In this document: positions 23,578 to 36,420 of the stretch, piece by piece
Layout: every line of letters begins with the position of its first letter
Numbering within the stretch: position 1 is the stretch's first letter
DNA from: Megamerina dolium
Taxonomy: Eukaryota > Arthropoda > Insecta > Diptera > Megamerinidae
Assembly (NCBI GenBank): GCA_963854835.1
Contig: OY978528.1
Coordinates: 35,943,335-36,007,334 of the forward strand
DNA: 64,000 bases
Direction: 5' to 3'
Made by a program: the position numbers and the translations under genes
The notes under the pieces: generated by a model
Databases searched by the model: none
What the model was told of the DNA's origin: nothing
What the model saw: the letters and a program-made list of their open reading frames with translations, nothing else

Positions 23578-26136
23578 GGATCAAGGAGAGCTTCTTTCAG
23601 CGCCTCGAAGAAGCTTATGACCGCTGCCCCCGCCACGATATCAAAATCGTGCTTGGCGACTTTAATGCTAGGGTGGGCAAGGAAGGTACCTTTGGTCCAA
23701 CTGTCGGAAAATTCAGCCTCCACCAGAACACCTCCGATAACGGAATGAGGCTGATCGACTTCGCCGCAGCACGAAACATGGTAATTGGTGGTACCAGATT
23801 CCAGCATCTCGACATCCACAAAGCGACATGGCTGTCTCCAGATCATCGTACAAGAAACCAAATTGATCATGTGGTGATTGACGGAAGGCATGCTTCCAGT
23901 GTGATGGACGTGAAATCGATCCGTGGTGCCAACATCGACTCGGATCACTACCTTGTTGCAGCTAAGGTGCGCACACGCTTATGTGTCGCAAATAACAAGA
24001 GAAGTCCCACACAGAGAAAGCTCGACGTCAGTAAGCTGCGATCACCAGAGACAGCAGATGCATTTTCCACTCGACTATCGGATCTGCTTATGCAGAACAC
24101 TCCCCAACTTGATGATACATGCGCACGGTGGACACATATATCCCACTCCATGACTACTGCTGCCGAGGAGGTAATCGGTTACTACCGGCCTCTGAGGAAT
24201 GAGTGGTATGATCAGGAGTGTCGCGACGCTACCGCAGAGAAAGACGCCGCCTACAGAAGAACCCTGCGTGCAGGCGCAACGCGAGCTGTTAAGGAGCAGT
24301 ACAGAGAGAAAAGGAGTGCTGAGAGACGTCTTTTCAGGCGCAAGAAAAGGGAGTTGGAAAGACGTGAGTGTGAGGAGATAGAGATGTGTACCGACAAGAA
24401 TGAGACTCGAAAATTCTTCGAAAAGATCAAGCGCTTAAGTGGAGGTTTAAATCCCGGAGCCTCTTCTTGTCGTGATGGAAATGGGAGTCTGGTTACAGAT
24501 GTCCAGAGTGTACTGAGCCTATGGAGGGAACACTTCTCCACGTTACTGAATGGCGATGCTACGAACAATTCCGCCAGTGGAGGAGATTGCCCGATAACCC
24601 CAATTACAGATGATGGTGTTGACGTTCCACCACCCGACTATGACGAGGTTGAAACGGCCATTTTAAGGCTGAAGAACAACAAAGCTGCAGGTGCTGATGG
24701 CCTGCCTGCCGAGTTGTTTAAGACCGGAGGCGATGAGCTGCTCACCCGCATGCACCAGCTCATAAGCAGAATATGGTCGGATGAAAGCATGCCTGATGAT
24801 TGGAGGCTCAGTGTTCTCTGTCCTGTACATAAAAAAGGAGACCCCACAATTTGCGCCAACTACCGTGGAATAAGTCTCCTGAGCATCGCATACAAGGTTC
24901 TATCGAGCGTACTGTGTGAAAGGTTGAAGCCTATGCTCAGCAACCTGATTGAACCTTATCAGTGTGGCTTCAGACCTGGTAAATCCACCATCGACCAGAT
25001 TTTCACACTGCGCCAAATCCTGGAGAAGACCCAAGAAAAACAGATCGACACACACCACCTATTTGTTGATTATAAAGCCGCTTTCGACAGTCCGGTAAGG
25101 GATTACCTCTACGCAACAATGTCTGAGTTCGGTATTCCTGCAAAGCTCATTCGACTTTGTAGAATGACACTGCATAACTCCCGTTGTGCAGTGAAAATTG
25201 GGAAGGACCTCTCCGCACCGTTTAATACCGAACGGGGTTTCAGACAAGGTGATTCGTTATCGTGCGACTTCTTCAATCTTATTATGGAGAAAATAATACG
25301 AGCTGCTGATCTACGACATAATGGCACTATCTTCAACAAAAGTGTCATGCTGTTAGCGTATGCCGACGATATTGACATAATCGGCATGAACACGCGAGCA
25401 GTCAGTGCAGCATTCTCAGAGACGAAGTATCTAGTGTCAACAAACAAAGAGTCCCGGCGTCTTGGACAGCACGTCACTGTTGACAACTACGCTTTTGAAG
25501 TAGTAAGGGACTTTGTCTATCTTGGAACCAGCATTAACAGCAGTAATGACGTCAGCTTGGAGATCATGCGTAGGATAACTCTTGCTAACAGGTGTTACTT
25601 TGGGCTGAGTAAGCAATTGAAAAGTCGAGCCCTCTCTCGAAGAACGAAAACTACACTCTACAAGTCTCTCATCATGCCTGTCCTAACATATGGCGCTGAA
25701 GCCTGGACAATTTCCATCTCGGATGAGCGAATGCTTGGAGTTTTCGAGAGAAAAGTCCTACGCAGGATCTTTGGACCTATTTGCGTTGGTGGCGAGTACC
25801 GAATAAGGTACAACCATGAACTGTACGAGCTATATGCCGATATTGACATAGTAAAGCGCATCAAAATCCAGCGGCTGCGCTGGCTAGGTCATGTCGAGCG
25901 AATGGAAGAACACGCTCCAGCTAAGAAGGTGTTATATTCGGAACCCGCTGGAGGACGACGCAGAAGAGGAAGACCAAACCTCAGGTGGAAGGACCAAGTA
26001 CTGGAGAACCTGACGGCGCTTGGAATTTCTAACTGGCGCCAGCTAGCGAAGAACAGAGATGGCTGGCGAGGCATGTTATTTACGGCCTAAATCGATATTC
26101 GGTTGTTATGGCCACATAAGTAAGTAAGTAAGTAAG
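23578..26136 (+). mobile_element. RTE retrotransposon, 5'-truncated, 14-bp target duplication (copy D)
   Basis: The best-preserved RTE copy. The target duplication TATTTCTCATACAA is exact at 23564-23577 and 26137-26150, fixing the ends. The 5' end is truncated inside the endonuclease domain. The 3' end has a short untranslated tail (ATCGATATTCGGTTGTTATG, GCCACA) and a (TAAG)n run of about five units. The intact duplication and a long open frame show that it is the youngest insertion here, but the frame lacks a piece of the RT domain. Confidence 0.95.
23583..26090 (+). CDS. RTE endonuclease-reverse transcriptase ORF, 5'-truncated, RT deletion
   Basis: The frame is open from the truncation point to the TAA at 26088-26090; an 813-codon frame runs from the GTG at 23649, but the conserved residues KESFFQRLEE come before it, so that is not a real start. 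In order: the endonuclease C-terminal half (LGDFNARVG, TWLSPDHRTRNQIDHVV, SDHYLVAAK), a basic linker, RT fingers (CPVHKKGDPTICANYRGISL), motif A (FVDYKAAFD), motif B (RGFRQGDSLS), motif C (LAYADDIDII), thumb, and the C-terminal LRWLGHVERM...GRPNLRWKD tail. No RNase H is present, as in RTE. After motif C, 16 residues including motif D (GLTVNEGK) are missing through an in-frame 48-bp deletion at about 25420. Lack of the N-terminus and motif D makes activity unlikely. Confidence 0.9.
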   Translation, partial: KESFFQRLEEAYDRCPRHDIKIVLGDFNARVGKEGTFGPTVGKFSLHQNTSDNGMRLIDFAAARNMVIGGTRFQHLDIHKATWLSPDHRTRNQIDHVVIDGRHASSVMDVKSIRGANIDSDHYLVAAKVRTRLCVANNKRSPTQRKLDVSKLRSPETADAFSTRLSDLLMQNTPQLDDTCARWTHISHSMTTAAEEVIGYYRPLRNEWYDQECRDATAEKDAAYRRTLRAGATRAVKEQYREKRSAERRLFRRKKRELERRECEEIEMCTDKNETRKFFEKIKRLSGGLNPGASSCRDGNGSLVTDVQSVLSLWREHFSTLLNGDATNNSASGGDCPITPITDDGVDVPPPDYDEVETAILRLKNNKAAGADGLPAELFKTGGDELLTRMHQLISRIWSDESMPDDWRLSVLCPVHKKGDPTICANYRGISLLSIAYKVLSSVLCERLKPMLSNLIEPYQCGFRPGKSTIDQIFTLRQILEKTQEKQIDTHHLFVDYKAAFDSPVRDYLYATMSEFGIPAKLIRLCRMTLHNSRCAVKIGKDLSAPFNTERGFRQGDSLSCDFFNLIMEKIIRAADLRHNGTIFNKSVMLLAYADDIDIIGMNTRAVSAAFSETKYLVSTNKESRRLGQHVTVDNYAFEVVRDFVYLGTSINSSNDVSLEIMRRITLANRCYFGLSKQLKSRALSRRTKTTLYKSLIMPVLTYGAEAWTISISDERMLGVFERKVLRRIFGPICVGGEYRIRYNHELYELYADIDIVKRIKIQRLRWLGHVERMEEHAPAKKVLYSEPAGGRRRRGRPNLRWKDQVLENLTALGISNWRQLAKNRDGWRGMLFTA

Positions 26137-26150
26137 TATTTCTCATACAA

Positions 26151-29100
26151 TGGTACATAAAAGAGATAATTTACTAGAAATATGTAATAAATTGTAAATA
26201 ATAATAAGGTAAAGTAAAGATAAAGCAAGTAGTATAGTGATTGTAAAATTTCCCCCCATAAGATGAAGTAAAACATTAAACGATTGAATTTTGTGTCAAC
26301 TCATTTGGTAATTATTTAGTTTAATCAAAGTTTATTTCCTATTATTTTCCCTTAAATTGTCAACTCACTCATAATACATAAGAATTACATTTGTACATGA
26401 TGTTGCTCTTTTTTTGGTATATTGTGTCAGCTAATAGCTACTCAAATTAACTTTATTTTTGCCAAAAAGTTGACGATTATTGTTAAGATTAAATTAATGC
26501 TTAAAAATTATATGTACAAAATTCTCCTTCTCTCTTTCTCTAAGTTCCAACTTAAAAACAGTAACGACCTATTTTAAAGTTGTAACTTTATTTTGCCTGT
26601 AATAACGCAGTAGTACATGAAACATTAAGTATAAATCAACGCACTCATAGGGATGCTTATTTGAGTTGAAACATTCTATTACGAAATTTTTAAAGATTTA
26701 AAGGTATAAAAATGCAAAGAGATATTTTACTCGTACATCGCCTATAGCACCTTTTCCTTAGTATAATAAACATAACTTTTTGGTATCTATATCGGATGGT
26801 AGACGCATCGATAGTCACTTTCATTACCCTCTATTAACTTATATGAAAATTATTTATACAACAATTTGCATTCGTACACAATACCTAATTGCTGTTGCAC
26901 GAGTGGTCAATTGGCAAATTGTTCACTACGACTCTTACATTTATTTATTGTAGCCATGTCGTGTGTTCGTCATTCTTTGTTATGCAAATGAAGTAATGTA
27001 AATTGAATACTTTTCTGCTGCTTAATTGCATTACACCGTTGCAATGTGGTGCCATAATGGTGTGTGTTTGTATGTTTTTGCTTTTGTCGCTTTGTGGTCG
27101 GTCAGTCATCCTTTTGTTGTGTCTTATTTTTCTGCTGAATTGAACTCTCTTCATCATTTTGCTGCTCCGTTGGCTAGCGATTGTTATTGTCATCGTATAA
27201 TGTCATTATTTTTACGCTGACAGTCATGAATTCATCATTAAGCGTGTTTACTTAATGTATCGGGGAGATTAGATTGACCGTGCTAAGTTTATAGGTACTT
27301 TTCGTCGACTTGGCAAATTTTGACCCCTTTGGGTTTGTAAATTTTCCAGTTCATAGGGTGAAGACTTTCAGGACAATCTTTTCCTTTCACATCACTCTCT
27401 CCACTATGTTTGAATCTTGTGGTTTATGGTCACTGCCTCTCATGTATCAACTACATATATCCTTTGTGCGCAATTCAATTTTTGGGTTTGGCTTCTCTTT
27501 TCGCACTTCATTCATTTTATTATGATGTATGTGTAAGGGTGATGTATGGATTTTCTAATAACATTTTCGTTGATTCAATTTGTTTGAGATATTTATATGT
27601 CCATGCTAGTATACTGGTTGCATTTGTATTGTGCTATCCTTGAATAAATTCAATTTATTGACTGAAGAACTCACATAAATGTCATATCAATGGTTTTCTC
27701 TAATTTTCAATAAACATTTTCGTAACAAAGAAAGTCTAAAGTTTAGAAAGATATTGTGCGTCACTTTTAAATTAAAAATTTTGCTGTGCTTACATTTTTT
27801 AATCCATTCGATGTTAAAGAAGATTTGATGAAATCACAATAAATTTGATTATGTCTGTGAAACATTTCATTGCATAATTTTCGGTTAATAGAATAACATC
27901 TCATACATATTGTATGTATGTATTATTTTTTGGTTTTCGGTTTTATACATGTTATTGATTACAGCATATACTTATGTGCGTGTCAATGATCAATTTTGGC
28001 AGATTGCGGCATATGAAACATTTTGCGGTGGCAAACGCATATGTTCTAAAAGTTAATCTCCTTTACTCTTCTTTTTTTGGCCACTTAATCTTACAAACTG
28101 CTTTTCCATATATTTCGCTTTTTGCTTGCTTTATTTACGCTACTAACATGTTTTATTAAAGTTGTTTTTGTTTTGTCGTTGAATATCGCAGAAATTGTAT
28201 TGCATATACATATGCTTATATAGTAGTATGGTTGGGAGAATTAAGTAAATAAATTGCTTATTTGTTGCGACAATTTGCTATAATGTGTTCGGATTAAATG
28301 AGGCAGATCACAAAGGGCCGATGGAATTACTCATAAGACCTTGCTGCCAATGGTGGTAAGTGATGAGGTGATAGTCTGGTGGTTGAAATAAACATATTGA
28401 TAAATATGATATTAATGTTGCTACTACTATTTTGTATGCATGATTTTATTGTAAATGAAATTACGCCAGTCTGAGAAGTAAGCACACATCTGTAATTAAT
28501 CTTACTCAATAACTTTCAGAGAGTACATATTATTCACAAGTGTATTGTGTTTCCTTTACCGATATCACCAACATTTGTACGGTTTTTCAAGTGATGTCTG
28601 TTAACTCAAGTGATGTAATCATATAAAGTGGTCTGTTATGATGTCATAATGTCATAACGTTCTCTTGGCGTAGAAGGTATCAAAACTTGCTAAGATTCTC
28701 TAACCAACTTTTCCTTCATCGTTTTTCTCTGCATTTGGAATCTGGACAGTGCTAACTGAACACATTAATTTGTCAATTCTACTTAGAATGTACAAATTAG
28801 TATTCCTTTGAAAAATATTCTATTATATTGATCGTGCAGTGGATAGAACCTGTGCCTCCCTGTGTTGTTGAGTTTCAATATTATTGGAATTTAATTCAAA
28901 TCATATCGGATGTTCTCTTATATTGTTATTCTTGTAAGCAATTTCACAAAAAAAAAAAAAACATCCCTTTTCCATGAACTAAAACTTTCTTTCCTTCCTA
29001 TGTACCTACAATAATACAAAGCTCTCTTATTATGTTAGTCTTATATGAAATTCCATAAAGTATATCTCTAGGTTATTGTTCTAATGAAAAATTTAATCCT

Positions 29101-32100
29101 TGTATATGTAAAGTACCAGTCATCTCTATGCTTTTGCATGAATTTCCAATTATGATGCAATTTTCAGGCAAACACGAAAAAACAACAAACAAAAAAAAAA
29201 CAACAAAAAAATAGAACAAATTAGCAACATCCATGGTCCATAAAGTTCAGAATACCATACAAATAATTTGCCTTCTTCTTCTTCGTCTGCTACGTTTATT
29301 CTCTCTGATTTTCATTATGATTTATTAACTTTGTAAATCAGTGGCATACATAAGAGATAAAAGGGAAGCAGAGGTGGAAGGAACCATTAAAAAATTGGAA
29401 TTTACTCTGTTCAAAACTTTAATCCTTATGGAAATCACTTTGTAGGTACTATGTGAGCTGTGTGAGAACTGCTTGACCTGCCTTGTTGTTGTATACAAGT
29501 ATTGTATTTTGAAAAATTAAAAGTACATAAAGATCGTTTACAAATTGAAGCTAAAAGGTTATTTTAGTATGTTGCAGTATGCTCATATGTAGTCCCAATA
29601 TAACATACTGCGTGTGTTACTCCTTCTTTTTATTATTTTCTCTCTGGTTTTGATTTTTTTGCAGCATTTTACAAAAAAGAAATATTGCATGCTTTTCGGG
29701 GAATTGGTTTTAAGTGTCGCAAATATGTATGTACTACATAGCTCTTGCACATCTGTTGTGTACAATCTCTATTTCATTTTGTGTGCGTGTGTGTGTTTGC
29801 CTTGTGACTATAATGCCAGATTGTTATTTTGTTTCAGTAAAGATTTAAATTTTTTCGGATTTGCAATGCATACTTTTTGGTGTTTTTATTTGTGGGTGCC
29901 GATGAAATAAATAAAAATAGAAAATCTAAAATCCAGTCTGTGTTTAGTTAGTTCCCACTATGTTACACTTTGTTAGAGCTTAGCAACCAAATTGTGTTGA
30001 ACTCTCAGATAGAGCTTGCATTAAAGGTACTGAACAAATTATTTACATTTCGCCTAAATGTATGCAAGTTAATCGAAACAAAATGTAAATCTCTTTGTGT
30101 ATAATCTTCTTAGTTTGTTTGTCAAATTTGAATTAAAAGTCAAAAATCATTGAAAGATATCATATCGTCTATGCAGCTATACCAATAGTATTTGGTAGTT
30201 TGTACGTAGATATTTGCATATTCAACTGTACTGCTTCATACTCGTACATCGATACGTATATGGTATGACAAAGTGTATATCGCTTTTACGGGTTCATATA
30301 TAGTTTTGACCTTCTTTTTATCATACCATAACCGAAAACGAAATTATTTAATTTTTTTGTGCTTTATTTTTTAACATTTTCCTTTTATTTATTGTGAAAA
30401 TTTATATATTTCCTTTGTCGAATATTTGTTGTCTTTGGGCATACGTCTGCGAATTATGTGACGGTGGTAGTACTCATACACATATGTATTGAATATTAAA
30501 GGAACGTTTCAGCTTAATTGTTTTTTTTCATTAATTTCCGGTTGTCAATATATGTTTCTTGTGCTTTTTTTTCTGTACATGCATATACAGCATGTTTCAA
30601 AAAGTTAAACTAACCTAAAATCTATTGGTATGTCGAGCTTAGACGGAAAAGAGAATAGAGATCTATAGATTTCACTAATCTGTAATAGATTAACTTTTAC
30701 GAGGAACAACAAAAATTGTTATCTTTGTTGTAATAGTAGCAGTATTGCTGAGCTTGAGAGATTATATTTTTTAAAGATATATTTTAAGCATTTTTAAAAT
30801 ACTCTTTAGAGATTTTATGAAATTTTCGAGCTATTCAAGCTCTAGTGCCTTCAATATTTTATACCAAGTCTTTTAAGATTTGTATGCAATTACAAAAATG
30901 GTAAATTCTCGGTCCTTCATTGGAATTGTCAATTGCTAATGAGAATGGTTTGATTATAAAAAAAAAAGTATTGGATCACTGAGGATTATTATAATAAAAA
31001 TTATTTACAAAAATATTTAGCCCCAAAAATCCTTGGCCAATAAATCTTGTTTGGATATACCTTGTCTCAGAGCATTATTTAGATTATCTTGTACTTCTTC
31101 GCTTTTTTTTTTATTCATTTGTTTTTTGTTTTTTAATTATTAACATTCTATTAAATAATGAAACATTTATGGGAAACCTTTTTTTCGTGTAACAGATCAC
31201 ATCTAATCGGATTATTATTTGAGACACCCTTTTTTATACTGTCACTAAAATTGATAAATAAACTTAATAAATAAATCAGGTGGTGAGGAAGAAATGGGGC
31301 TTGTGACCGGAAAACTGCAGAAAGGACAAATATGTACCTTTTGTAAAAATATGTTGCTGACCATTCACTATCGCTTATCTGACTTTTCTTGTCCTGTGCC
31401 CCTTTTCTCCGTCATTGCTTTTTTCTCCTCTTACTCTTCATATCAATTTCCTTTTGCACCATTTTATGTAAATTCCTTTGGTCTTTTCCATTGCTTCGTT
31501 TTTCATACGTTTATATATTTATATATGTGTATTTGGGCATTTTTGTATTTTGTTTTATTTTTTCTTTTGTTCTTGTACCAAACAGTTCCTTGACGCGTTC
31601 AACAGTGAAAAATGATAATTACGTGTCACACTTATTTTGCTTCTGGTTATTTTCTATATTTTTTTCATCTACATATTTGCTCTTTACTGATGCGAATAAA
31701 GTTGCTTGTAGTCTTGCTGTCAAATTTTTCCTTTCGGAAGGAAATTTTTTGAGTATACTATATGTGTGTATAAAGATTTGCATGCATTTTTGTGTGTGTA
31801 TGTGTAATTTATTGCTGTTGATATTTATGCTTACAATATTGGTCTTCCAGTCTTTTTGGTGAATATATTTATTATACATATAAATATTTCACTGTTGAAT
31901 GATTTTTTTAAATAATGTTCCCCTATCGTACTCAAACAGTTGTTGAAAGGCATGTACCGACAAAGAATGACCTTTAGAAAAAGAAGGTCGGAAAAAAGTA
32001 CATGTTTCTTCAATAATTTAATGCAATTTTTTATTTCAACTCGTTTTACATTTACTGTAAAAGTTGCTACATATTTTATTTTATAACACTGAGAATGATG

Positions 32101-32779
32101 AACAATGAAAAAAAAAATCATTTCATCGAACCTCTTCCTTCGTACTTTATAATGTATTTTCATAAATTATTAAAATATATCTTAATGGAATTTGTTTTGG
32201 AATGAAAAATGAGCATTTATTTTGTTTCTTGTGCACTTTTTGAGCTGGTATAATTTATTTGAATCACACATAATTATACCTAACCAATTTACAAGTAATT
32301 ATATAACGCATAAGTTACTATAATAGCGATTGAAGCAGGTGCGAGCGTTTTATGTGACAGTAGTAGTAAGAGTAGTAAGAGTACCAATAACAGTGACAAC
32401 TCATCCAATGAATTAATTAAATTCTCTTCGAAAAGAATTGCATAAAACTAAAAGCACCTGCGGCCATACCGTTAATATTTTCTCCCACCACCCTATCACT
32501 TTGTGAGGACGTTAAAGATGGTGGTTGTGTAATGCCCGCATATTTATCTGCTTCTGATGCTGCTGCTGTTTTTCTCTAACACCAACATCAGTACTTTTTA
32601 CATTTTGTTCACCGTTCTAACACTAAGCACGTAACTGGTTCGAGTTTAAATAAAGTTACACAATATAACACATCGTCTCTGTGGTGTACAATTATCTGCA
32701 TTGACCTAAATTTTACATTTACAATATGGGCAAATTGAATGAAATGAGGTGCTCTATATCGTCTTCGTCGTCGTTGTCC

Positions 32780-32818
<39 letters not shown>

Positions 32819-33067
32819 CTGTCGTCACCATATCTCAGCAGACTTTATTTTATAGCAGCCAAGGCTACAAGAAATGCATACTTCTACTTATGCTAGTCTA
32901 ATTTGTATTATTTGCACTATTTTACCGTTACCGTTACTATTGAATATCTAAATATTTGGGTAATTTTTTATTCATAACTTGCAAGCAAATTCTAAATGAA
33001 AATATTTTATTTTTCTGAAATCGATGTTGGTGCTAGTTAACACATTAAAAGGCACAAATAGGATATA
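26151..33067. other. AT-rich intronic sequence, no gene recognised
   Basis: Almost 7 kb without a recognisable element or exon. It contains poly-A/T tracts (for example 28950-28962), AGT-rich runs near 32362-32385, and a (TCA)13 microsatellite at 32780-32818. Open frames such as 31294-31862 are T-rich and hydrophobic from base composition only. Very old, unrecognisable repeats are possible. Confidence 0.5.
32780..32818. repeat. (TCA)13 microsatellite
   Basis: Thirteen uninterrupted TCA triplets preceded by TCG/TCC-rich sequence. No open frame with other support passes through it. Confidence 0.9.
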
Positions 33068-33172
33068 AAGGGTTATCCATTTTGGGGTTTCAAAAGTAAA
33101 TGTAAATAAAACACATATAAAATATTTTTTATCATGATATTTCTTTTTTATTATAAAGTTTGAACGTTGACA

Positions 33173-34255
33173 TTATGTGTGAAATACTACATTATTTAAA
33201 GGACTACCACGCGAATTGTTGCAAGCATCGATTCTTTTGAGGTAATTTTCGACCACTTTTTGACACATATTGGGCGGTATCTCAGCCATAACGTGACGAA
33301 TGTTGGTTTTTAGGTGCTCATGAGTTAAAGGTTTATCTGCATAAACACGGTTTTTCGCGTAGCCCCACAAAAAAAAGTCAAGCGGAGTCAAATCGCATGA
33401 TCTTGGTGTCCACTTGATATCGCCACGACGAGAAATTACGCCGCCAGAAAATTTCTCTTGCAATAAAGCCATATTCGCTCGAGTTGTGTGGCATATGGGA
33501 CCGTCTTGTTAAAACCACATATTCTCTAAATCGAATTCTTCAATAGCAGGCAAAAAAAAGTAGGTTATCATATGACCATAACGCTCCGAATTGACGGTGA
33601 CAGTCGTTCCATCGTCGTTTTCGAAGAAGTAAGGTCCAATCACACCTCCGAACCAAAGAGCGCACCAAGCAGTGACTTTTTGTGGATGTAGAGGCCTCTC
33701 TTCAATTACTTGGGGATTCTCAGAACCCCAAATAAGACAATTTTGTTTGTTAACATACCCACCGAGTGAGAAATGTGCTGCGTCGCTGAAGAAAATTTTG
33801 TTCGAAAAATCACCGTCCACCGCCTGTTGTTCAAGCACCCATTCGACGTATCTACGACGTTGTGAATGGTCAGCTGGCTTCAGTTGTTGTGTGAGCTGGA
33901 TTTTATATGGATGTAGGTGTAGATCCAAATGCAAAATACGCCATAATGTGCCGTAAGACAGTCCTAATTCCTGAGAACGACGAGGAATCGACACATTCGA
34001 GTCTTCGGCAACACTTTCACTTACAGCAGCGATATTTTCGGTGGTATGAGCGAAACGATGATGAACAGGCCTTACAATATTTGTAACCGATCCAGTCTCT
34101 TTATATTTCTTCACAATTTTGCCAATTGCTTGCGTAGTTGGACGATTATGTAAACCATAATCTCCTCTTAAAGCACGATATGTGGCTGTGGCAGAATCAC
34201 CATTTTTATAGTAGGTTTTTACAATTTTAATGCATTGTGCGATCCATTTTCGCAA
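33173..34255 (-). pseudogene. DD41D mariner transposase, broken
   Basis: The cut-and-paste transposase starts with an HTH region (KIVKTYYKNGDSATATYRAL and following), then a second helix-turn-helix (IPRRSQELGLSYGTLWRIL). The catalytic domain has its first Asp in FFSDAAHF, its second in QDGPICHTT and its third in CDLTPLDFFLWGY. I count 41 residues between the second and third in the related copy at 50456. Relative to that copy, an 11-bp loss just after the natural ATG shifts the frame, and a CAA to TAA change gives a stop right before the second Asp (about 33509), splitting the frame into 33509-34255 and 33173-33472. The normal Glu after the first Asp is Ala. It is inactive. Confidence 0.88.
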
Positions 34256-34338
34256 ATGTCAGACTTTGAACTGAAAAAGAAAGAAATTGCGATCCATTTT
34301 CGCAAATGTCAGACTTTGAACTGAAAAAGAAAGAAATT
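34239..34338. repeat. 50-bp tandem duplication at transposase start
   Basis: The segment beginning GCGATCCATTTTCGCAAATG is present twice in exact tandem (34239-34288 and 34289-34338). The copy at 50456 has it once, so the duplication arose in this copy. Confidence 0.9.
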
Positions 34339-34734
34339 GTTTTAACAACTCAGTTTGACAGATGTCGAATTCTAGCCTTATACTTTTGAAACCGCGAAAT
34401 GGATAACCCTTTACATTACATAGTGAGGATTCCAACAACTACCCATATAGTCTAATAATGAGTATTTCACATTGCATTCTTCAGCGAATATGTAGCCGAA
34501 AATATAAGAAAATGTTGGCTAAAGACTTAACTGGTGAAGAATTGTCTCTTCGTGGACATGCTCTTACTTGAATGGATTGTAAATAAATAATAACTACATT
34601 TACATATTTATTAAAACTCATTCGATATTATATAGCTACGATATAAAATTCTTCGTAAGGAGTTGTGTAGAAAATGTTTGAATTTACGTATGTAGTGTAA
34701 TAACTGACCGATATACGAAATGCACATGGGTTTA

Positions 34735-35083
34735 GAAAATATATAAATATGTGGCACTTAAAGCCCCAAAGGGCTCATTGGCCGAGCTTCTGTTCCATTA
34801 CTGTTGTGCGTGTTAAATTTTGGACAGCATTATTATTTTAGCCGATTCCGAACGGCAGAACCCTTGTAACATCACTTTTTCTGAGCTTTGTCACAGAGTT
34901 CTTTTAGAAGCATTTTCATGGCAAATTGCTGCTGTCGGAAGAATTGCCAATTGCTTGCCGACAGGCGGGTACCGTTCGAAAGAAAAATCCTTTCGATATT
35001 AAATTTGTTATGCATCAGCCGGGGATTGAACCACGACCTACAGATCAGAAGGTCAACACACTAACCACTGAGCTACGGCACCG
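34735..35083 (-). mobile_element. tRNA-derived SINE, copy 1
   Basis: Minus-strand SINE of 349 bp with an exact 11-bp target duplication ACATGGGTTTA (34724-34734 and 35084-35094). The head, at the right end, has an RNA polymerase III A box (TAGCTCAGTGGTTAGTG) and B box (GGTTCAATCC) in a tRNA-like setting. The body is shared with the copies at 44585 and 58944, and a 3' tail (GGGCTTTAAGTGCCACATAT) ends in AT-rich sequence. SINEs encode no protein and use a LINE's machinery. The short frames within it are accidental. Confidence 0.9.
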
Positions 35084-35599
35084 ACATGGGTTTACATTAA
35101 TTAATTATGTAAATTGAGGTAAATATGCGCTGTATGGATGTATTCGTTCTGCGCATATTAAAGTAATACATACTTTATATGTATGTATTCAATTTTAAGT
35201 TTATCTACTATGCATGTATATACATATTTTGAATCGGTGTATTTATATAATTACACCGAAAAAATATGATGTGTAGTATTAAAAAGGGTTCATACTCAAC
35301 GACATTTAAAATATTGGAAGTATATTAGAAGAATTGTCTTAGGTTTCCTGAGAGTCATGAGTTTCATGAGGAGAAGAGAGTATCACAAGTATCTGTGAAA
35401 AAATACTTCCATTCAGTGTCGGAGACGTTCCAATTTTTTGAATACTCATTAGGGAGTTTAATAAGTTTAAGAAAGGCTCTCACTTGTCGACTATCCCCTA
35501 ATAAAATGCCAAATAGAGATTTTGACAGCGTTGTCAGACTTTGTTTATGCTTTGTGAACTGAAAACATTAACTCCGAGTATTTCGAAAAACGTTTAAAG

Positions 35600-36420
35600 C
35601 ATTTTTTTTTTTAGTTTGTCACGATCGTGGCCCAAAACTAAGCATTGCAGTGGCTACAAAAGTAATGAAAAAGTCGAAGTCATTCATTCGGCATTAGGTG
35701 GAGCAATAGAAACGTAAAAAAATGTAAACGACCTTCTCAATATCAAGCCAAATGTAGCAACAACATTGCGTTAATATCAGCAGTTTTTTCACTGCTTCGA
35801 CCCGTAGTCATAATATATAGGCCTTGCAGTCAACAATGTAATACAGATTATTGCAACATCAGATCAGATATCGTTCCACGATGCAAATACATTGTTGACA
35901 GATATTCGAATATATTCGACATATCGGCAAACGCATGCATTGGGCAACTGAAAATTTACACACCGATTGGAACAAAGTTATTTACACTGATGAATCGTGG
36001 TTTTGGTTATCGAATCCATTGATTCGTGCTTGGTGTACAGAAGCAAACAGAAAGTTTACAGAAGATTTGTGAACGTGCTTTTGGTACATTGATCGTATTC
36101 GCAAGTATACTGACTGCCAAACGTATGTACTATTAACCATCGCGAATAAGTTTACCGGCACAGAAAACAGTGATTGGTTTCTGTTGGAAGGCAATTATCC
36201 AAAACATAAAAGTAGTTTGTGTAACGTGTAGCGTATGGAAACATGAGATTCATCAATTGATTTGGCCGCTGCACTCTCCAGATTGCAATGCAATTGAAAT
36301 AATTTGAACCATCGTCAAGGCCAGATTTCGGAGGAAAACATACACAAATTTCTAACACACAATTTTCTGGACTACGCGAATCATCATTCGTATAATATTT
36401 TCTTTACGTCTCACTGTATG
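35600..36420 (+). pseudogene. Decayed Tc1-like transposase
   Basis: Several pieces in different + frames match a Tc1-type transposase. RMHWATENLHTDWNKVIYTD with ESWFWL (about 35930-36010) gives the first catalytic Asp region. LLEGNYPKHKS (about 36183-36215) corresponds to the second, with the Asp apparently replaced by Gly. QLIWPLHSPDCNAIEI (about 36253-36300) corresponds to the third position with Glu. Stops and frameshifts occur throughout. No inverted repeats were located, so the ends are approximate. The antisense frame at 35982-36194 is a shadow. Confidence 0.65.

Larger units (their letters stand above)
33068..34411 (-). mobile_element. rosa-type (DD41D) mariner, full length but inactive
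   Basis: Complete element on the minus strand with inverted repeats (AAGGGTTATCCATTTTGGGG / matching AAGGGTTATCCATTTCGCGG at the other end) that continue into GTTTCAAAAGTA, and TA at both borders. A second copy lies at 50456-51709. The transposase spacing of 41 residues between the second and third Asp is that of the DD41D (rosa) mariners known from Ceratitis and other tephritids. A 50-bp tandem duplication (34239-34338) lies at the start of the transposase gene. Confidence 0.88.

Noticed and set aside
31294..31862. Hydrophobic open frames that look like membrane proteins
   Set aside because: The Phe/Leu/Tyr richness follows from T-rich DNA; there is no splice context, domain or start support.
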